Shown here piece by piece: positions 33,644 through 45,425 of a stretch of DNA of 64,000 bases. The notes under the pieces were generated by a model. The model searched no databases. It worked only from the letters and a program-made list of their open reading frames with translations, and was not told where the DNA came from. Every line of letters begins with the position of its first letter. Within the stretch, counting starts at the first letter, position 1. Source of the stretch: Chiridota heheva (Eukaryota; Echinodermata; Holothuroidea; Apodida; Chiridotidae); assembly GCA_020152595.1 (NCBI GenBank), contig JAIGNY010001689.1, positions 186,001 through 250,000 on the forward strand. The letters are read 5' to 3'. Both the position numbers and the translations under genes were made by a program.

Positions 33644-33997
33644 CTGTAAAGAAGCCACACTTAAAGAAAAAGAAACAATGGAGACTGAAAGGGCTGCAAC
33701 AAAGAACAAAGTGGTCAGATGCTGAAAAGAAAGCGGTGTATTCTTCCCTAGGACATTACATTGAAGCAGGAATTTTACCAGGCAAGAAAGCTCTAGATGC
33801 GGCCATAGCCAGCAACCCTTCCCTCGCAAGACGGAATTGGTTGAAAATCAAATATTTTGTCAAGAATGTCCTTTACGAGGAACGACGCAGAGAACGATAT
33901 TTACGGATGCAGAGGGAGAAGCTTCAAATGAGTATAGCAGCTCTCCAAAAGGAACAGAACGTCAGAAAGCAGGACGAGGATATTTTTGAAATAGCTA
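33644..33997 (+). CDS. Gene 1, Myb/SANT-like exon 1
   Basis: A 354-nt exon (118 codons), acceptor GCATTGTAG, donor GCTA|GTAAGT, phase 1-1. A Lys/Arg-rich stretch (KKPHLKKKKQWR) is followed by KWSDAEKKAVYSSLGHYI, ILPGKKALDAAI and SLARRNWLKIKYFVKNVL. The W-S-x-A-E-K opening and the W-K-I-K end are the two helix-anchoring parts of a Myb/SANT-like fold. A charged coiled-coil-like tail follows (ERRRERYLRMQREKLQ). It is a clear paralogue of the last exon. Probable role: DNA or chromatin binding (inference). If the donor is not used, translation would stop at 34084-34086. Confidence 0.8.
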
Positions 33998-34350
33998 GTA
34001 AGTTGATTTTAAGGATTGTTGCAGTGATCAAAATTTGTATCTATATCAGGAAAGTAATATATTGCCAACATAAAGGGAGGTTTTAAGATGTTAGGCTACG
34101 ATTAGGCTTCAAAACCTAATTGTATCTTGGGCAGTATATCACTTTCAGTATGATAGAGAGTAAAAAAGACAAACAATTGTGAATAAACTACAGTTCATAT
34201 GTTTTTTTTGTTTAGGAGATAATGCGTGTTAAAGTTACAATAAGTTTGTATGGAAATGGCTGGATTACAAATTCTACGGTAGAAGGGTGGCATCACTCCT
34301 TCACTTCCTCATTGTTTATTTTATTGGAAATTAATTGCATCACTTTTTAA

Positions 34351-34400
34351 CCCTTACTGTACCAGAGCATTTGAGATTACAAGTGTCATTTTAGGGAACT
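34351..34400. mobile_element. Single end of a piggyBac-like element
   Basis: TTAA then CCCTTACTGTACCA matches the left end of the TTAA family; no partner end is found nearby. Confidence 0.4.
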
Positions 34401-35683
34401 TTTTTGGAAAGGGGGCTTTTTCATAGATTTATTTCTATTTTCTACTGTAACAAGTTTATATTATATAAAAACTAAGACTTTGGACTTTACATTGGTTGCA
34501 TAATTTTGTTTGTCAAATATGCAAATGAGGTCATTAATTCAGATTATTAGATGTGCTTAAACTGCTAAATGTGTGATTTTCTGCTCTCTTGTGGCTAATT
34601 ACAAAAAAATCATTGATAAAATTGATGAATTGTTGAAAAAAGGACCATTCATTTGATACTACTCTTTGATTTTTTTTGGAGCAAGGAAATAATTCATACA
34701 TCAATTTTAAATTTTTTGACCTAAAAATTGACCTCTGATTTTGCCAATAATGATAGAATTTGGCTCTATACATGTTCTTTCCCATAAACATGCATTGTTT
34801 CTTTCTATAATGCACAAAACTAATGTAATATAAAAAGGAAATGTTTACACCATTATTTCAATTAGAATGTAATGCAAATTAGCTAATTTACCTCATTTAA
34901 TATGCACAGACTTGAAATTTTTAGTTTATAACCCAATTTAAACCATTGGAAGCTTTGAAAATACTTTATTTTATTCAGGTTATGCTAAATGTCTTTTAAA
35001 AACTTACTTTTGTTGGTTCCTATAGGAATTCTCGGTGAAAAGGTACTCAAAAAAGGTTCAGAGCATCAGTAATCATGTTGACATTGCCAAACTTAGTATC
35101 ATTCACTGAGAGTTGGTACCGCATATCAAATATGTCAATAAATTTGTCCAAATCAAGAAAATACTTATGAAAAATACTGTTTCCAAGGAAGTACAGGTGG
35201 GGGAGGGGTGTTGGGGTGGGTTGTCTGGCTTTTTTGATATTGGGAGGGGGGACCAGGGGTAATGCTGGCCCAAAAAATATGGTCCCTTCCAGGATTCAAA
35301 TTGCTTCAAAATCAAGGATTTCTCTCTTTCCCCTAACATGGATCTCTTTCCCCCAACATGAGACCCTTTCCCCTTAATCTTACACTATGCCACAACCTGA
35401 CAACATGAAATTGGGATTTCGCGAAATAGGTATATGGGCTATAACTGTATACTGTGGCAGTACGAATTAGGGGTTGGTCTTAATAGTTTTATCCAAAATT
35501 GTTATAAAAAGGACAATTTATGTTCATTATGTCGGATTTTATTGACCCATTTACTTGTTTGTAATCCTTATATTATAATGCCAGCTAAATTATATTGTTT
35601 CATTTGTCCAGATATATGCACAAGGCTATGCATATTACTTTTAATTCTGTAAGCTATTATGAAATTTGAAAAATTGTACTCAC

Positions 35684-35817
35684 CATTTCAAAAAGCACAC
35701 TATTAATTTCAGCAGGTTCTGATATTCCCTGGGCCTCTTCAGGGTTGGGTCTAGGTAGTAGAAGACCTCCATCACTGTCTTCTCTCTTCCCACTCTCAGT
35801 GAGTTGTAAGGCACTTT
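35684..35817 (-). CDS. Probable minus-strand exon inside a gene 1 intron
   Basis: On the minus strand, acceptor GTGATGCGCAG, 134 nt without a stop, donor GAAATG|GTGAGT. The frame (entered at phase 1, left at phase 0) encodes ESALQLTESGKREDSDGG, LLLPRPNPEEAQ and ISEPAEINSVLFEM: acidic, low-hydrophobic, coding-like. No neighbouring minus-strand exon was identified. It may be part of a nested gene, a retained gene fragment or a chance match. Confidence 0.4.
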
Positions 35818-36389
35818 CTGCGCATCACAAGAATATAATTTTTGTCTGGTCGGAAATGTGAATAATCTCTGAGTCATGATGCAATAACAATGTTTTTGTG
35901 GCTTAGAGATGGGGTATGTCTTTTATTGTATATCCATGTGAAAAACAAATTTATTTGCTACGTACTAATTTTTGAAACATTTCATTATGATATAGGGGTG
36001 GATCGTACAATTATTTTACAAAAAAGGTCAAGAAGTCTCCAAAAATTACAAAATTTGACATTTTTTACAAAAGAGCAAACTTCAATTAGATTTAGACAAT
36101 TTCACTTGTCTACATATTATATATTTTTCTTTTAAATGTATCAATCTATTACCAAGCAATTTCTGGAGAAATATGAAACAAAAAGTGAAATTTCTGATTG
36201 TTTACACAAAATTCATTAAAAAATAAAATAGTATAGACCCCCAAACACAATATTATAAAAGATGTTTTGGAGATCTTAGCAGTTAAACCATTCGCACCCC
36301 TTCAAATTTTTGGAGGTCCCGATTTTATTGGTTCCAATCGGATAGCACCAGGAAATGCGGTCATGATGGCATGTGTGTGTATGTATGTG

Positions 36390-37620
36390 ACCGCCAGCTC
36401 GTAAACGCGATAAACATCAAGAACGGTATTGTGTATTCATGTCATGTGTGGTATACATACAGCCCATGGTCTGTAGATGTGCCCTATTGTTTTTGGTGGT
36501 GATGTCATGCATATTAATGAGTAGCCGGGGCTTAATCTGAAAATCTTGAAATGCTCTTATTTAAACAACCATATATCTGTTTTGTTTCATATTTGGTACA
36601 GTTATGATGTTATATAGTGTGTACATGTTCATGGCATGAAAACGTTGAATTTCATTAATATGCATAGTGGGTGGAGTTTAATATGATTTTGCTGAAAAGA
36701 GCTTGTAAACAAGATATCTAAAGAACGATAAACTGGATTTAGGTCATTTGTGGTACACAAATAGCTCATCGTCCGTAGATGTGCCCTATTAATTTTGGTG
36801 GCGATGTCATGCATATTAATTAGTAGGCGGGGTTTAATGTAAAAAAAACTTGAAATGCCTATATTTTAACAATCGTGTATATGTTTTGTTTCATATTTGG
36901 TACAGTGATGATGTTTGCTAGTGTGTAAATGTCACAGTATAAAAACGTTAAATTTTATTAATATGCATAGTCGGCGGGGCATAATATGATTTTGCTGAAA
37001 AGAGCTTGTAAACATGATATTAAAAGAACGTTAAACTGGATTCAAGTCATATGTCATACACATATTGCCCATGGTCCATAGATGTGCCCAATTGTTTTTG
37101 GTGGTGATGTCATGCATATTAATGTTTAGGCAAGGCTTAATTTAAAAAAAATGAAATGCTCATAATATAACAACCACATATGTTGTGTTTCATATTTGGT
37201 ACAGTTATGATGTTTGCTAATGTGTACATATTCATGGTTTAAAAACATTGAATATCATTAGTATGCATAGTGGGCGGGGCTTAATATGATTTTGCTGAAA
37301 AAAGCTTGTAATCATGGTATCTAAAGAATGATAAACTGGATTCAAGTCATATGTGATACACAGATAGCCCATGGTTTGTAAATGTGCCTTATTGGTTTTA
37401 GTGGTGATACCATGCATATTTATGAGTAGGCGGGGCTTAACCTAAAATTCTTCAAATATGATACATGAGCAACCGTATGTCTGTTTTGCATCATACTTGC
37501 TATGATAATGTTGTTAATTATTGTGCACATGCTAGTGTTGTCAATAGGTACAGTATGTCTATTTTATTGATCTGCATCATGCATGGTGGTCATGGCTTAT
37601 GAATAAATATCCTGGAGCAA
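36390..37620. repeat. About 301-bp tandem repeat, four copies
   Basis: Blocks GCTTGTAAACATGATAT, AACTGGATTCAAGTCATATG, CCCATGGTC, GATGTGCCC, GGTGGTGATGTCATGCATAT, GGCGGGGCTTAA, TCATATTTGGTACAGTTATG recur with starts near 36400, 36702, 37003 and 37304. The last copy decays. Open frames on the minus strand are repeat shadows. Confidence 0.85.
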
Positions 37621-38455
37621 ATATTTCATGATATGCAATGACATGACAGTTAATACGAAACTTGCAAATCAACTAGCATATGAAAAAAGCATCGGAACCA
37701 CAAAACCTTTTCGTTCTGGTTTTTAGAGAAAGGTAGTTTGAAAACAGTGAGTAAAGGGCTAACAAGTAAGAAATATATTTCAAAATGCCATTAGGTGGTA
37801 AATTACAGTTAAATCCAACAACCACCAATATCCTCCGCAGATGAGGTCATTTATACCTTGCACTCCTGCCCTCTCATCCACCTCTATGCCATAGCCGGAA
37901 TGAGTCAAAAGTTGAGAGGGGAGACTGGTGACAGAAAAAGTTTGGCTGGACCACTATACATGCTCCCCCTTCCCTTCCGGCCTCACACAAATCAACATTT
38001 AATCAAGAAGTACATGCCTAATCCAAGAATGTCCCTGAATCTATGTACTTTTATTTTTTATCCCACAAAAAAGGGGATGTGTCCCCTTTCCTATCGCCTC
38101 CCCTCCCCCTCTCAGCAGTTACGACCCTGGTCTGTTCAACCTCCCCCTCTCGGCAGGTACGACCCTAGTCTGTTCAACCTCTTCCCATTTCCTCTAAATA
38201 AATGGCAGAATTCTTCCATAATAAGTTGGTAAACCTTCTGTCCTTTATTTATCATATCAACTACACCAATATCCTCTGATACTCTTTCTTCCCCACCCCT
38301 TTCACGGAACTCTCTCTACCTCTATTACCAACCCTTCCTGCAAGTTCTGTTTATACTTCTACTACCCTTGGTGTATTTTTGTCCCAAATGCACCATTTTT
38401 AAAAAGTTGCCATTGATTTGTAAATTGAATTCCTGCATTCTTCTGATTTTTTTAG

Positions 38456-38644
38456 GTGTATCAGTCTCTGAGAAAAATCAACCTGTCATGCAGAACCATG
38501 CTCTTCGAGAAAAAGGTGGTTTGGACGCTGCCCATTCCCAGAGATTCTCCAGGACAACAGTTTCAAGGTTGCTTAATTTGGGTTATGATGTGATGGACGA
38601 AAGCATCAAAAACCCACAGACACAATGTCGTAATGCTGATACAG
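38456..38644 (+). CDS. Gene 1, exon after Myb-like exon 1
   Basis: A 189-nt exon (63 codons), acceptor ATTTTTTTAG, donor ACAG|GTAGAC, phase 1-1. Encodes KGGLDAAHSQRFSRTT then VSRLLNLGYDVMDESI: a short amphipathic segment in otherwise polar sequence. No domain recognised. Confidence 0.6.
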
Positions 38645-39309
38645 GTAGACAACTAACTTCAATAGCATTCTACTTTCTTAAAGGAGACAAAGTCTGGCAT
38701 TTTCTTCATTTAATATGATAGAATAATAAAGTCATCTGAAGAAACTTCACATTGTACAAAACAATTGAACATATATTTTCTAATTTATTAAACATTAATT
38801 CTGTGAATATAAACTTACATGGGAGTGGTTCTTTTGTTCATACATCCAGTACAGATTAGAATATTAATGTATTTATAATCTATTTCAAATTGTCTTAGAT
38901 ATCATTTTTGCTTTGCATGGGGAGTCTATGAATTCTTATTTGTATATGATGTGATTCTACCCCTTAGATCTTCATGTCAAAGAATTTTGGAAAGTAATTT
39001 AAAAATAGAAATCTAAAGAAATACATTTTTTTGAGACCTCAACAAGACAAGACGTGACTCTCCACGAAGCACAGTTTTTTCAATTTATTTTCTCAATTTT
39101 TTAACCACTCTCAACATTTAAATTTCATACTTCTTCGTTCTTATCTTTGTATCTGAGGACTTCTCCTGTTTTTGTTTTTGGATTGTTTGACTTTTTCCTT
39201 CAGGATTTTGGTAAAACCTTTCCAATATTTTTGTCTCAACGCCTACACACAACTTTCTTGCTGCCTCCTTTTCACCCCCTTCATCTATTTATTTATTTTT
39301 CTTTCCTAT

Positions 39310-42300
39310 CATCATGGACTCACCACAACATGAAACCTTACCTTAACCCTCCAAACACACCCAGAACACCTCAAAAGGACATCCTTTCCCCCGCAGTCTC
39401 ACTTTTCCTCCCATTACTCCCCTCCCTCTCTCCTTACAATTTCCCACCCCTCCCCACTATGGCCAAAATTGATCATTGTCTCTTCCCCCTGGTGATCCAG
39501 GCCTCAAAAACCTCTCCCCATTTGCCCTCACCAAGGCCCTGCTGGGTATCATTGGTACCCCAACCATAACAAACGCCCAAAATACGGAGACCTCCAGGTC
39601 AAATGTTCCACCTCTACCCAATCCAACTCCTCCTTGCCTCTACAACCCTTGCCAATATAAATGTCAAAATCATCCGCTCCCCCCATAGCTACCTCAATTC
39701 CTCCAGGGGGTAATCAAACACCATGATCTTCAGGAAACCCCCTTGAGGAAATAAAAACAGCTGAAATCACAAGGTGTCACCGATGTTCACCAACTCACTC
39801 TCTCTCGCAACAATACCACTATCCAAACCAGCACCTACTTCCTCACATTCAAGTCCTCTAGCCCCTACCTCCCTATCTACATTGGTTACTTCAACATCCC
39901 TGTCTCCCCTTAAATACCCAACCCTCTCAGATGCCACAACTGCCAAAAATTCGGCCGCAGGAAAAACAACTGCCACTCCTAAGCCTGATGTGCTGCTTGT
40001 GGCTTCCCCTCCCATGATCATACAAAGTGTTAAAACACCCCTCCTCGACAGTCAGGGGTAAACACATTGGAAACTTTCTGAACCACCACAACCTGTCTCC
40101 TCAACGGCTCTTACTTGCACACACTCAGGAACAGGCACCTTTACCAGCATCAATCTCTCCATCTGCGACCTCTCCCTTTTTGTAGAGTTCTCTGACTGGA
40201 GAGTACACCCTTCGCTCTGTGGAAGTGACCATTTCCCCATCCTCATATCCACCCTCCCCTACCCGCCACATCCTTTCCCTACAAACTGGAAATTCCAGCA
40301 TGCAGACTGAAATCTTTACTCCACAGTTTATGCAACATCTCTATCACCAATGATATCCTCCTCTCCAACAACCCCATCTCTCTCTTCACTTCTAAGGTTT
40401 AGGAAATTGCCAGTTTTCTTTCCCCACTTCCTCCTTCACTCAGAAGAACTTTAAACCTTGGGTTACCACTGAAAAAAAAAAAAATCTCTCTTAAGAACAA
40501 AGCCCTCCGTCTCTTCAAAACCCACTCATCTTTCCAAAACCTGGATAACTTCCGCATTCTCAGAGCCAAAGCCAGAAAGACCATCAAACTCAGCAAAAAG
40601 ATCTCTTGGGAAACCTATATCTCCTTTTTGGATCTCCAGACCGCCCTTTCCAAAGTCTGGAACATGATCCAAAACTTCAAAGGGAAAAGCACCTCCATCA
40701 ATATCTCTCACCTCATTCATAACAAACCAAAATCACCAACCTCAACGACATCTCCGACTGCTTAGCCTCCACTTTTGCAAAACCTCCTCCAATGAGAGTC
40801 TTTCCTACTCCTTTCGTAATTTGAAAATCGAGGCTGAGAAAAACTTTATTAACTTCCAGTCCAACAATCAGGAAAACTACAACCTTCTGTTCACCTACTT
40901 TGAGCTCCCCTCCGCCCTCAAAAATTCTGGGTCCTCTTCCCAAGGCCCCAACAGCATCCACTATAATCTCCTCAAAAACCTTCCCAGGACTTCTCTCGAA
41001 ATTTTACTTAAGATCTACAACCACCTGTGGTCTTTTAGAACTTTCCCCAACATTTGGAGAGAGGCCATCATTATCCTTATCCCCAAGCCCAACAAAGAGA
41101 GATCCATTCCCACCAATATTACCCCATCGCTCTCATGTCCTGCCTCTGCAAGATCATGGAACGTATGTTCAATTATAGACTTTGTTGGTACCTTGAGAAC
41201 TTCATTCTCTCCTCATCTCAAAATGGTTTCAGGAGAAACCAGAATTGCCTGGACCATGTCCTCAAACTAGACACCTATGTCTGTGAAGCCTTCATAAGAA
41301 ATCACCACATCATCTTTATCTTCTGTGGCCTTGAAAAGGCCTTTGACACCACCTGGCAGTATGGTATTCTGAAGGACCTACACTCCTCTGGCCTCAAAGG
41401 TTTCCTTCCAATCTTAATCCAGAACTATCTTCATTCTTACCATTTCAGGGTGCGCATAGCTAACACAGGAAGGTATGCCCAACACCTGGGTGTCTCCCAA
41501 GGCAGCATTCTCTCCCCGTCTCTTTTTATCCTCAAAATCAACAGCATCACCAAAGCCCTCTCTCCCCAACATCAAGTGCACTCTGTATGTGGACAATTTT
41601 GCCATTTTCTCGTCCTCCCCATGCTTCCATTCCCTCCAAAATAATCTTCAAAAATGCCTGGACAACTTACATGTAACTCAATGAAGTGACACCAATGGTT
41701 TAAATTTCTTCAAAGACAAAACTGTTCTCATTCATTTTAACAACAGCAATTCTTTCGTCCTTCGTTCCAATCTCTGTCTCAAAGATTCCATCATTTCCAG
41801 TGAAGATAGTTCCCTCAAAATCACTCTCAATTCTAAGCTCTATTATCTCCACTACATTAACATCCTCAAAACCAAGTGTTACAAAACCCTCATTCTTTTC
41901 AAGGTTTTTTCCAGCACTGACTGGGGAGCCAATCGTCTCACCTTGCTCACCTTATATCGCTCCCTTCTCAGATCTAAGCTGGACTACGGCAACTTCATCT
42001 ATAGCTCTGCCTGCAAACTTTACTTGAGGCACATCGAGGTCATCGAAAACACTGCCCTAACAATCTACCTTGGCGCCACCCAAACCACCCCTATCTCGTT
42101 TTAATGTAGAAGCTAATTAACTCCCCTTGACCCTGGGTGCACCAGGGCTTGTCTCTCCTTCACTCTTTGCATCCTCACTGATCCACTGAACCTATGTGTC
42201 CATTCCACTCGCTCTCCTTCCTTCACCAACCTCTTTAATCTCAACAAATGCATCCCTCCACCTTTCAGTATCCGGAAGCATGCTTACTTTCCCAAATCCA

Positions 42301-43445
42301 ACATCAACATTTTCTTAATAGCCAGGCACACTCTCCCTCCCATTCCCACCTGGGTTATCCCTCACCCCCTCTCCCCTAAGTTTTCCCTGGCCTTACCTCC
42401 TACACAAAAGCACTTCACAACCTAGCCTTCTTTCGCTCCAAATACTGTCAACTCAGTAGACACTTCCATGACTACTCCTTCCTCTTCACCGACGGCTCTA
42501 CATGGGAAGGCTTCTCTGCAGCCGCCTGTCCCGGCCTCGCCCTTTCTTTAAGGTTACCAGATGGGAGCCTCCATCTACTCTGCTGAAGCAAGGGCTATCC
42601 TCCTAGCTTTAAACTTCCCAAAACTCTTCTTCCGCCCCTGCTTCTCATCTTCTCTGACTCTAAATCCGTTCTCACAGGCATCCATAACATGCTCTGGTCT
42701 AATCCACTAATCTTACAAATCTTCCTCAGGAAAGAAAATCATCTTCTTCTAGATCCCTAGTCACATCGGTATCTCCAGGAATAAAAGAGCCAACAATGTT
42801 CTGTCAAACCACATCTCACCTATCCTTATTCTGCACTTTGACTTCCGCTTCAACATTTCCAGCTACCTCAGGAAGACTCCTGGAATCTTGAGACCAGTAA
42901 CAAACTTCACTTGTATCAATCCCAAAGTCAGGACCAACCCTCCCTTGCACAGTCACAATCACAGAGAGGACGTTGTTGTCACCGCATCCGCCTTGGTCAC
43001 TCCTTTCTCACCTACTCCTACCTTCTTTCAGACTCTCCCAAACCTCTCTGCCCCCATTGCAACACTGATCTCTCGATCAAGCACATCCTCCTAACCTGTC
43101 CCTTATACCTGAACTCCAGATCACTTCTCTACTACTCCACCTTTATTTCTGACCTTGTCAAGAACAATCCTTCCTCCAACATCATCACCTCCCTCAGCAA
43201 TAGCAACTTATTCCACTTGATCTAATCCTTACCCACACTTCCCCCATTTTTTATCCTACCATCCTGTCCTTCCTTCCTTCTTATTACCTTGTTTTTGCAC
43301 CTTTATTATTTATACTATTTTTCTCTCCTTCCTATCTCCCTCTCCCATTAATCTCCGTCCTAAGTGTTGCACCTTAAACTTTTAACACCCTCTTGGCACA
43401 TTATACTCTTGTCTGTCGCGGTGCCGTTAAACATCAATAAACCAA
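39310..43445 (+). mobile_element. LINE copy A (RNase H-encoding, defective)
   Basis: Order of remnants: ORF1 with gag-like text (LTKALLGIIGTP) and C-terminal zinc knuckles (RCHNCQKFG and CAACGFPSHDHTKC, about 39930-40025, His lost in the first); endonuclease C-terminus with SDHFPILIS (about 40220-40250); reverse transcriptase (about 40800-41690) with EKAFDTTW and SQGSILSP but YVDN instead of YVDD; RNase H start (FTDGST, about 42487); and a CCHC end (CPHCNTDL...H...C, about 43050). Many frameshifts, and the first part of the endonuclease is missing. 3' end GTCGCGGTGCCGTTAAA then CATCAATAAA. RNase H after RT points to the I-type group. Confidence 0.85.
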
Positions 43446-43804
43446 ACCAGTACATTTTGTACTAGCACATTAGTGCAAATTATATCATCATTGACATGAT
43501 TTCAGCATAGAATTAGACAAAATGGGAGCGTCCATGTTACAAATTTAAACTTGTTTTTTAAACAATCTAACTTAGAAATTGTATAAAAAGATAAATAATT
43601 TGGCATCGTGTTTATATGTGTAAGTAATGCACTGTTCAAGGGACTTTTCACTCGCAAATGACCCTCCTTAAGTGGGGTCATTCCACTCGGGACAAAGACC
43701 CTTTCCCCCTGCATTAAATGAATTCATGATTTTATGATGTGTTTTTGGTAGTTGGTTTATTTTTTAATTCTCTATCATATAGCAAGCTAGACTATTTGAC
43801 TTTA

Positions 43805-43920
43805 TGTCCTTTAAAAGTGTAATTCAGAGATCAAGCAAGTCCATCTTATATGAGAGAGGACTTCAAAAGAGACAAAATGGTGAAAGAAAGAAAAAAAATT
43901 CAGCATCTTAGTCCATTATG
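43805..43920 (+). mobile_element. One arm of inverted-repeat family A
   Basis: TTTAAAAGTGTAATTCAGAG, TCAAGCAAGTCCAT, TTATATGAGAGAGGA and ACAAAATGGTGAAAG match the left arm at 3176 and 8738. Confidence 0.6.
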
Positions 43921-44147
43921 TGTAGTTGACCTGTTATTTGGCCCAAATGTTACCCAAAAATATCATGACAAACACTATAAAAGGTCAAACTATGAAAGGT
44001 CATGATAGGTCACCAGATTTGGGAGCTAATCCTTGAGGGAATGCCCCCAGGCTCACTCAATGGCTATTTTGGGTATTGCCAAATTTTTGCATCCTTAAAA
44101 ATATGTATGGACATACAAGTTTATGTTATATTTTGATAAGATTTTGA

Positions 44148-44697
44148 TGAATCAAGTGGTTACATTGAATCAAGTGGTTACTTTGAATAAAGTGGTTACA
44201 TCTAATAAAGTGGTGGCATGGAATAAAGTGGGAACCATTGATTGAAGAGGTTACATCACATAATGTGATTACATTAAACCAAGTGGTTACATTGAATCAA
44301 GTGGTTACATTGAACCAAGTGGTTACATTGAACCAAGTGGTTACATCGAATAATGTGGTTACATCAAATAATGTGATTACATTGAATCAAATGGTTACAT
44401 TGAATCAAATGGTTACATCAATCAATGTGATTACATTGCATAAAGTACTTTCAGATATGTTGAATAAAGTGGGTTACATTGAATAAAGTGGGTTACATCT
44501 AATAAAGTGGTTGCATGGAATTATATGGCAGAAAGTGCTTCCATATATGTTGAATAAAGTGGTTACATTTAATAAAGTGGTTATTTTTAATAAAGTGGTT
44601 CCATTGATTCAAGTGGTTACATTGAATCAAGTGGTTACAATGAATCAAGTGGTTACTTTGAATCAAGTGGTTTAATCCAAATGAAGTGGTTACATTA
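44148..44697. repeat. 18-bp minisatellite, about 30 copies
   Basis: Unit TTGAATCAAGTGGTTACA with variants (AATAAAGTGG, AACCAAGTGG, AATAATGTGA). It ends less than 50 nt before a gene 1 acceptor. Confidence 0.85.
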
Positions 44698-44745
44698 ATG
44701 ATTGAAAAATTACTTCATTCTTTTGTCATTTTTTCATTGTTTCAG

Positions 44746-44907
44746 CCGCAGACAGAAGACGAAAAGCAAAGAAGAAAGCTTATGCTGATTCATTTTCACC
44801 AATATTCTCCCAGTCTGCAATCTCGAAGATGCTAAAGAAAAGTACGGAAGTGATAAATAAAGGTGACAGCATCCTTCAGAAGGACGATTTGAGTGCAGAG
44901 GAACAAT
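44746..44907 (+). CDS. Gene 1, basic exon before the last exon
   Basis: A 162-nt exon (54 codons), acceptor TTGTTTCAG, donor CAAT|GTAAGC, phase 1-1. Starts with a basic run (DRRRKAKKKAY), then FSPIFSQSAISKMLKKS and an acidic end (QKDDLSAEEQ). It lacks an ATG-started frame of useful size and was found from splice sites and frame only. Confidence 0.6.
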
Positions 44908-45425
44908 GTAAGCAAGTTTATAGGAGGAGGAGGGGGGGGGGACCCCCCACAATTTCAGTTTTATTTATTTAAGTTTCCATCAATTGTTGCTGCTTATCAG
45001 GAAATCTCCTCAAATAGATTCATCAATTTTTCATTTTTGAGAAATTTTCTTCTACATTCGGAACACTTCCTTTCTTTTAAGTAAATATTCTTCCGTTTTT
45101 AGGAAATATGTTTTAATTTTATGTCAAGAATTTTCCAATTTTACCGACTAATGGGGAAAAAAGCATGCAATCCGGAAGGTAATAATCTCTCATGGGGTGT
45201 TTTTCCCCTGTCCCCTGCTTACTAATCCTCTGATGGATGATCAGCTTAAAGGTCACAGGGAGTCAAGGGGAAGAGAAGCCAATGAAGATCAATATTTTAA
45301 CAGCAAATTTATCTTTATTTTCTCTTTCCATTAATCATTCCAAATTTACCTCGCTAAGCGTAGAGGGGGTATTTACGTGAGTTATACTTACCTTCCATGC
45401 TATAAATATGCAATCTGGTCACATA

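Noticed and set aside
37858-38232. 124-codon frame rich in Pro and Leu
   Set aside because: Pyrimidine-rich sequence with a local 40-bp duplication (TACGACCCTGGTCTGTTCAA / TACGACCCTAGTCTGTTCAA); no domain or splice support.
39147-41684. Many open frames of 60-196 codons that might be host genes
   Set aside because: They are fragments of LINE copy A (gag-like ORF1, reverse transcriptase) in shifting frames.
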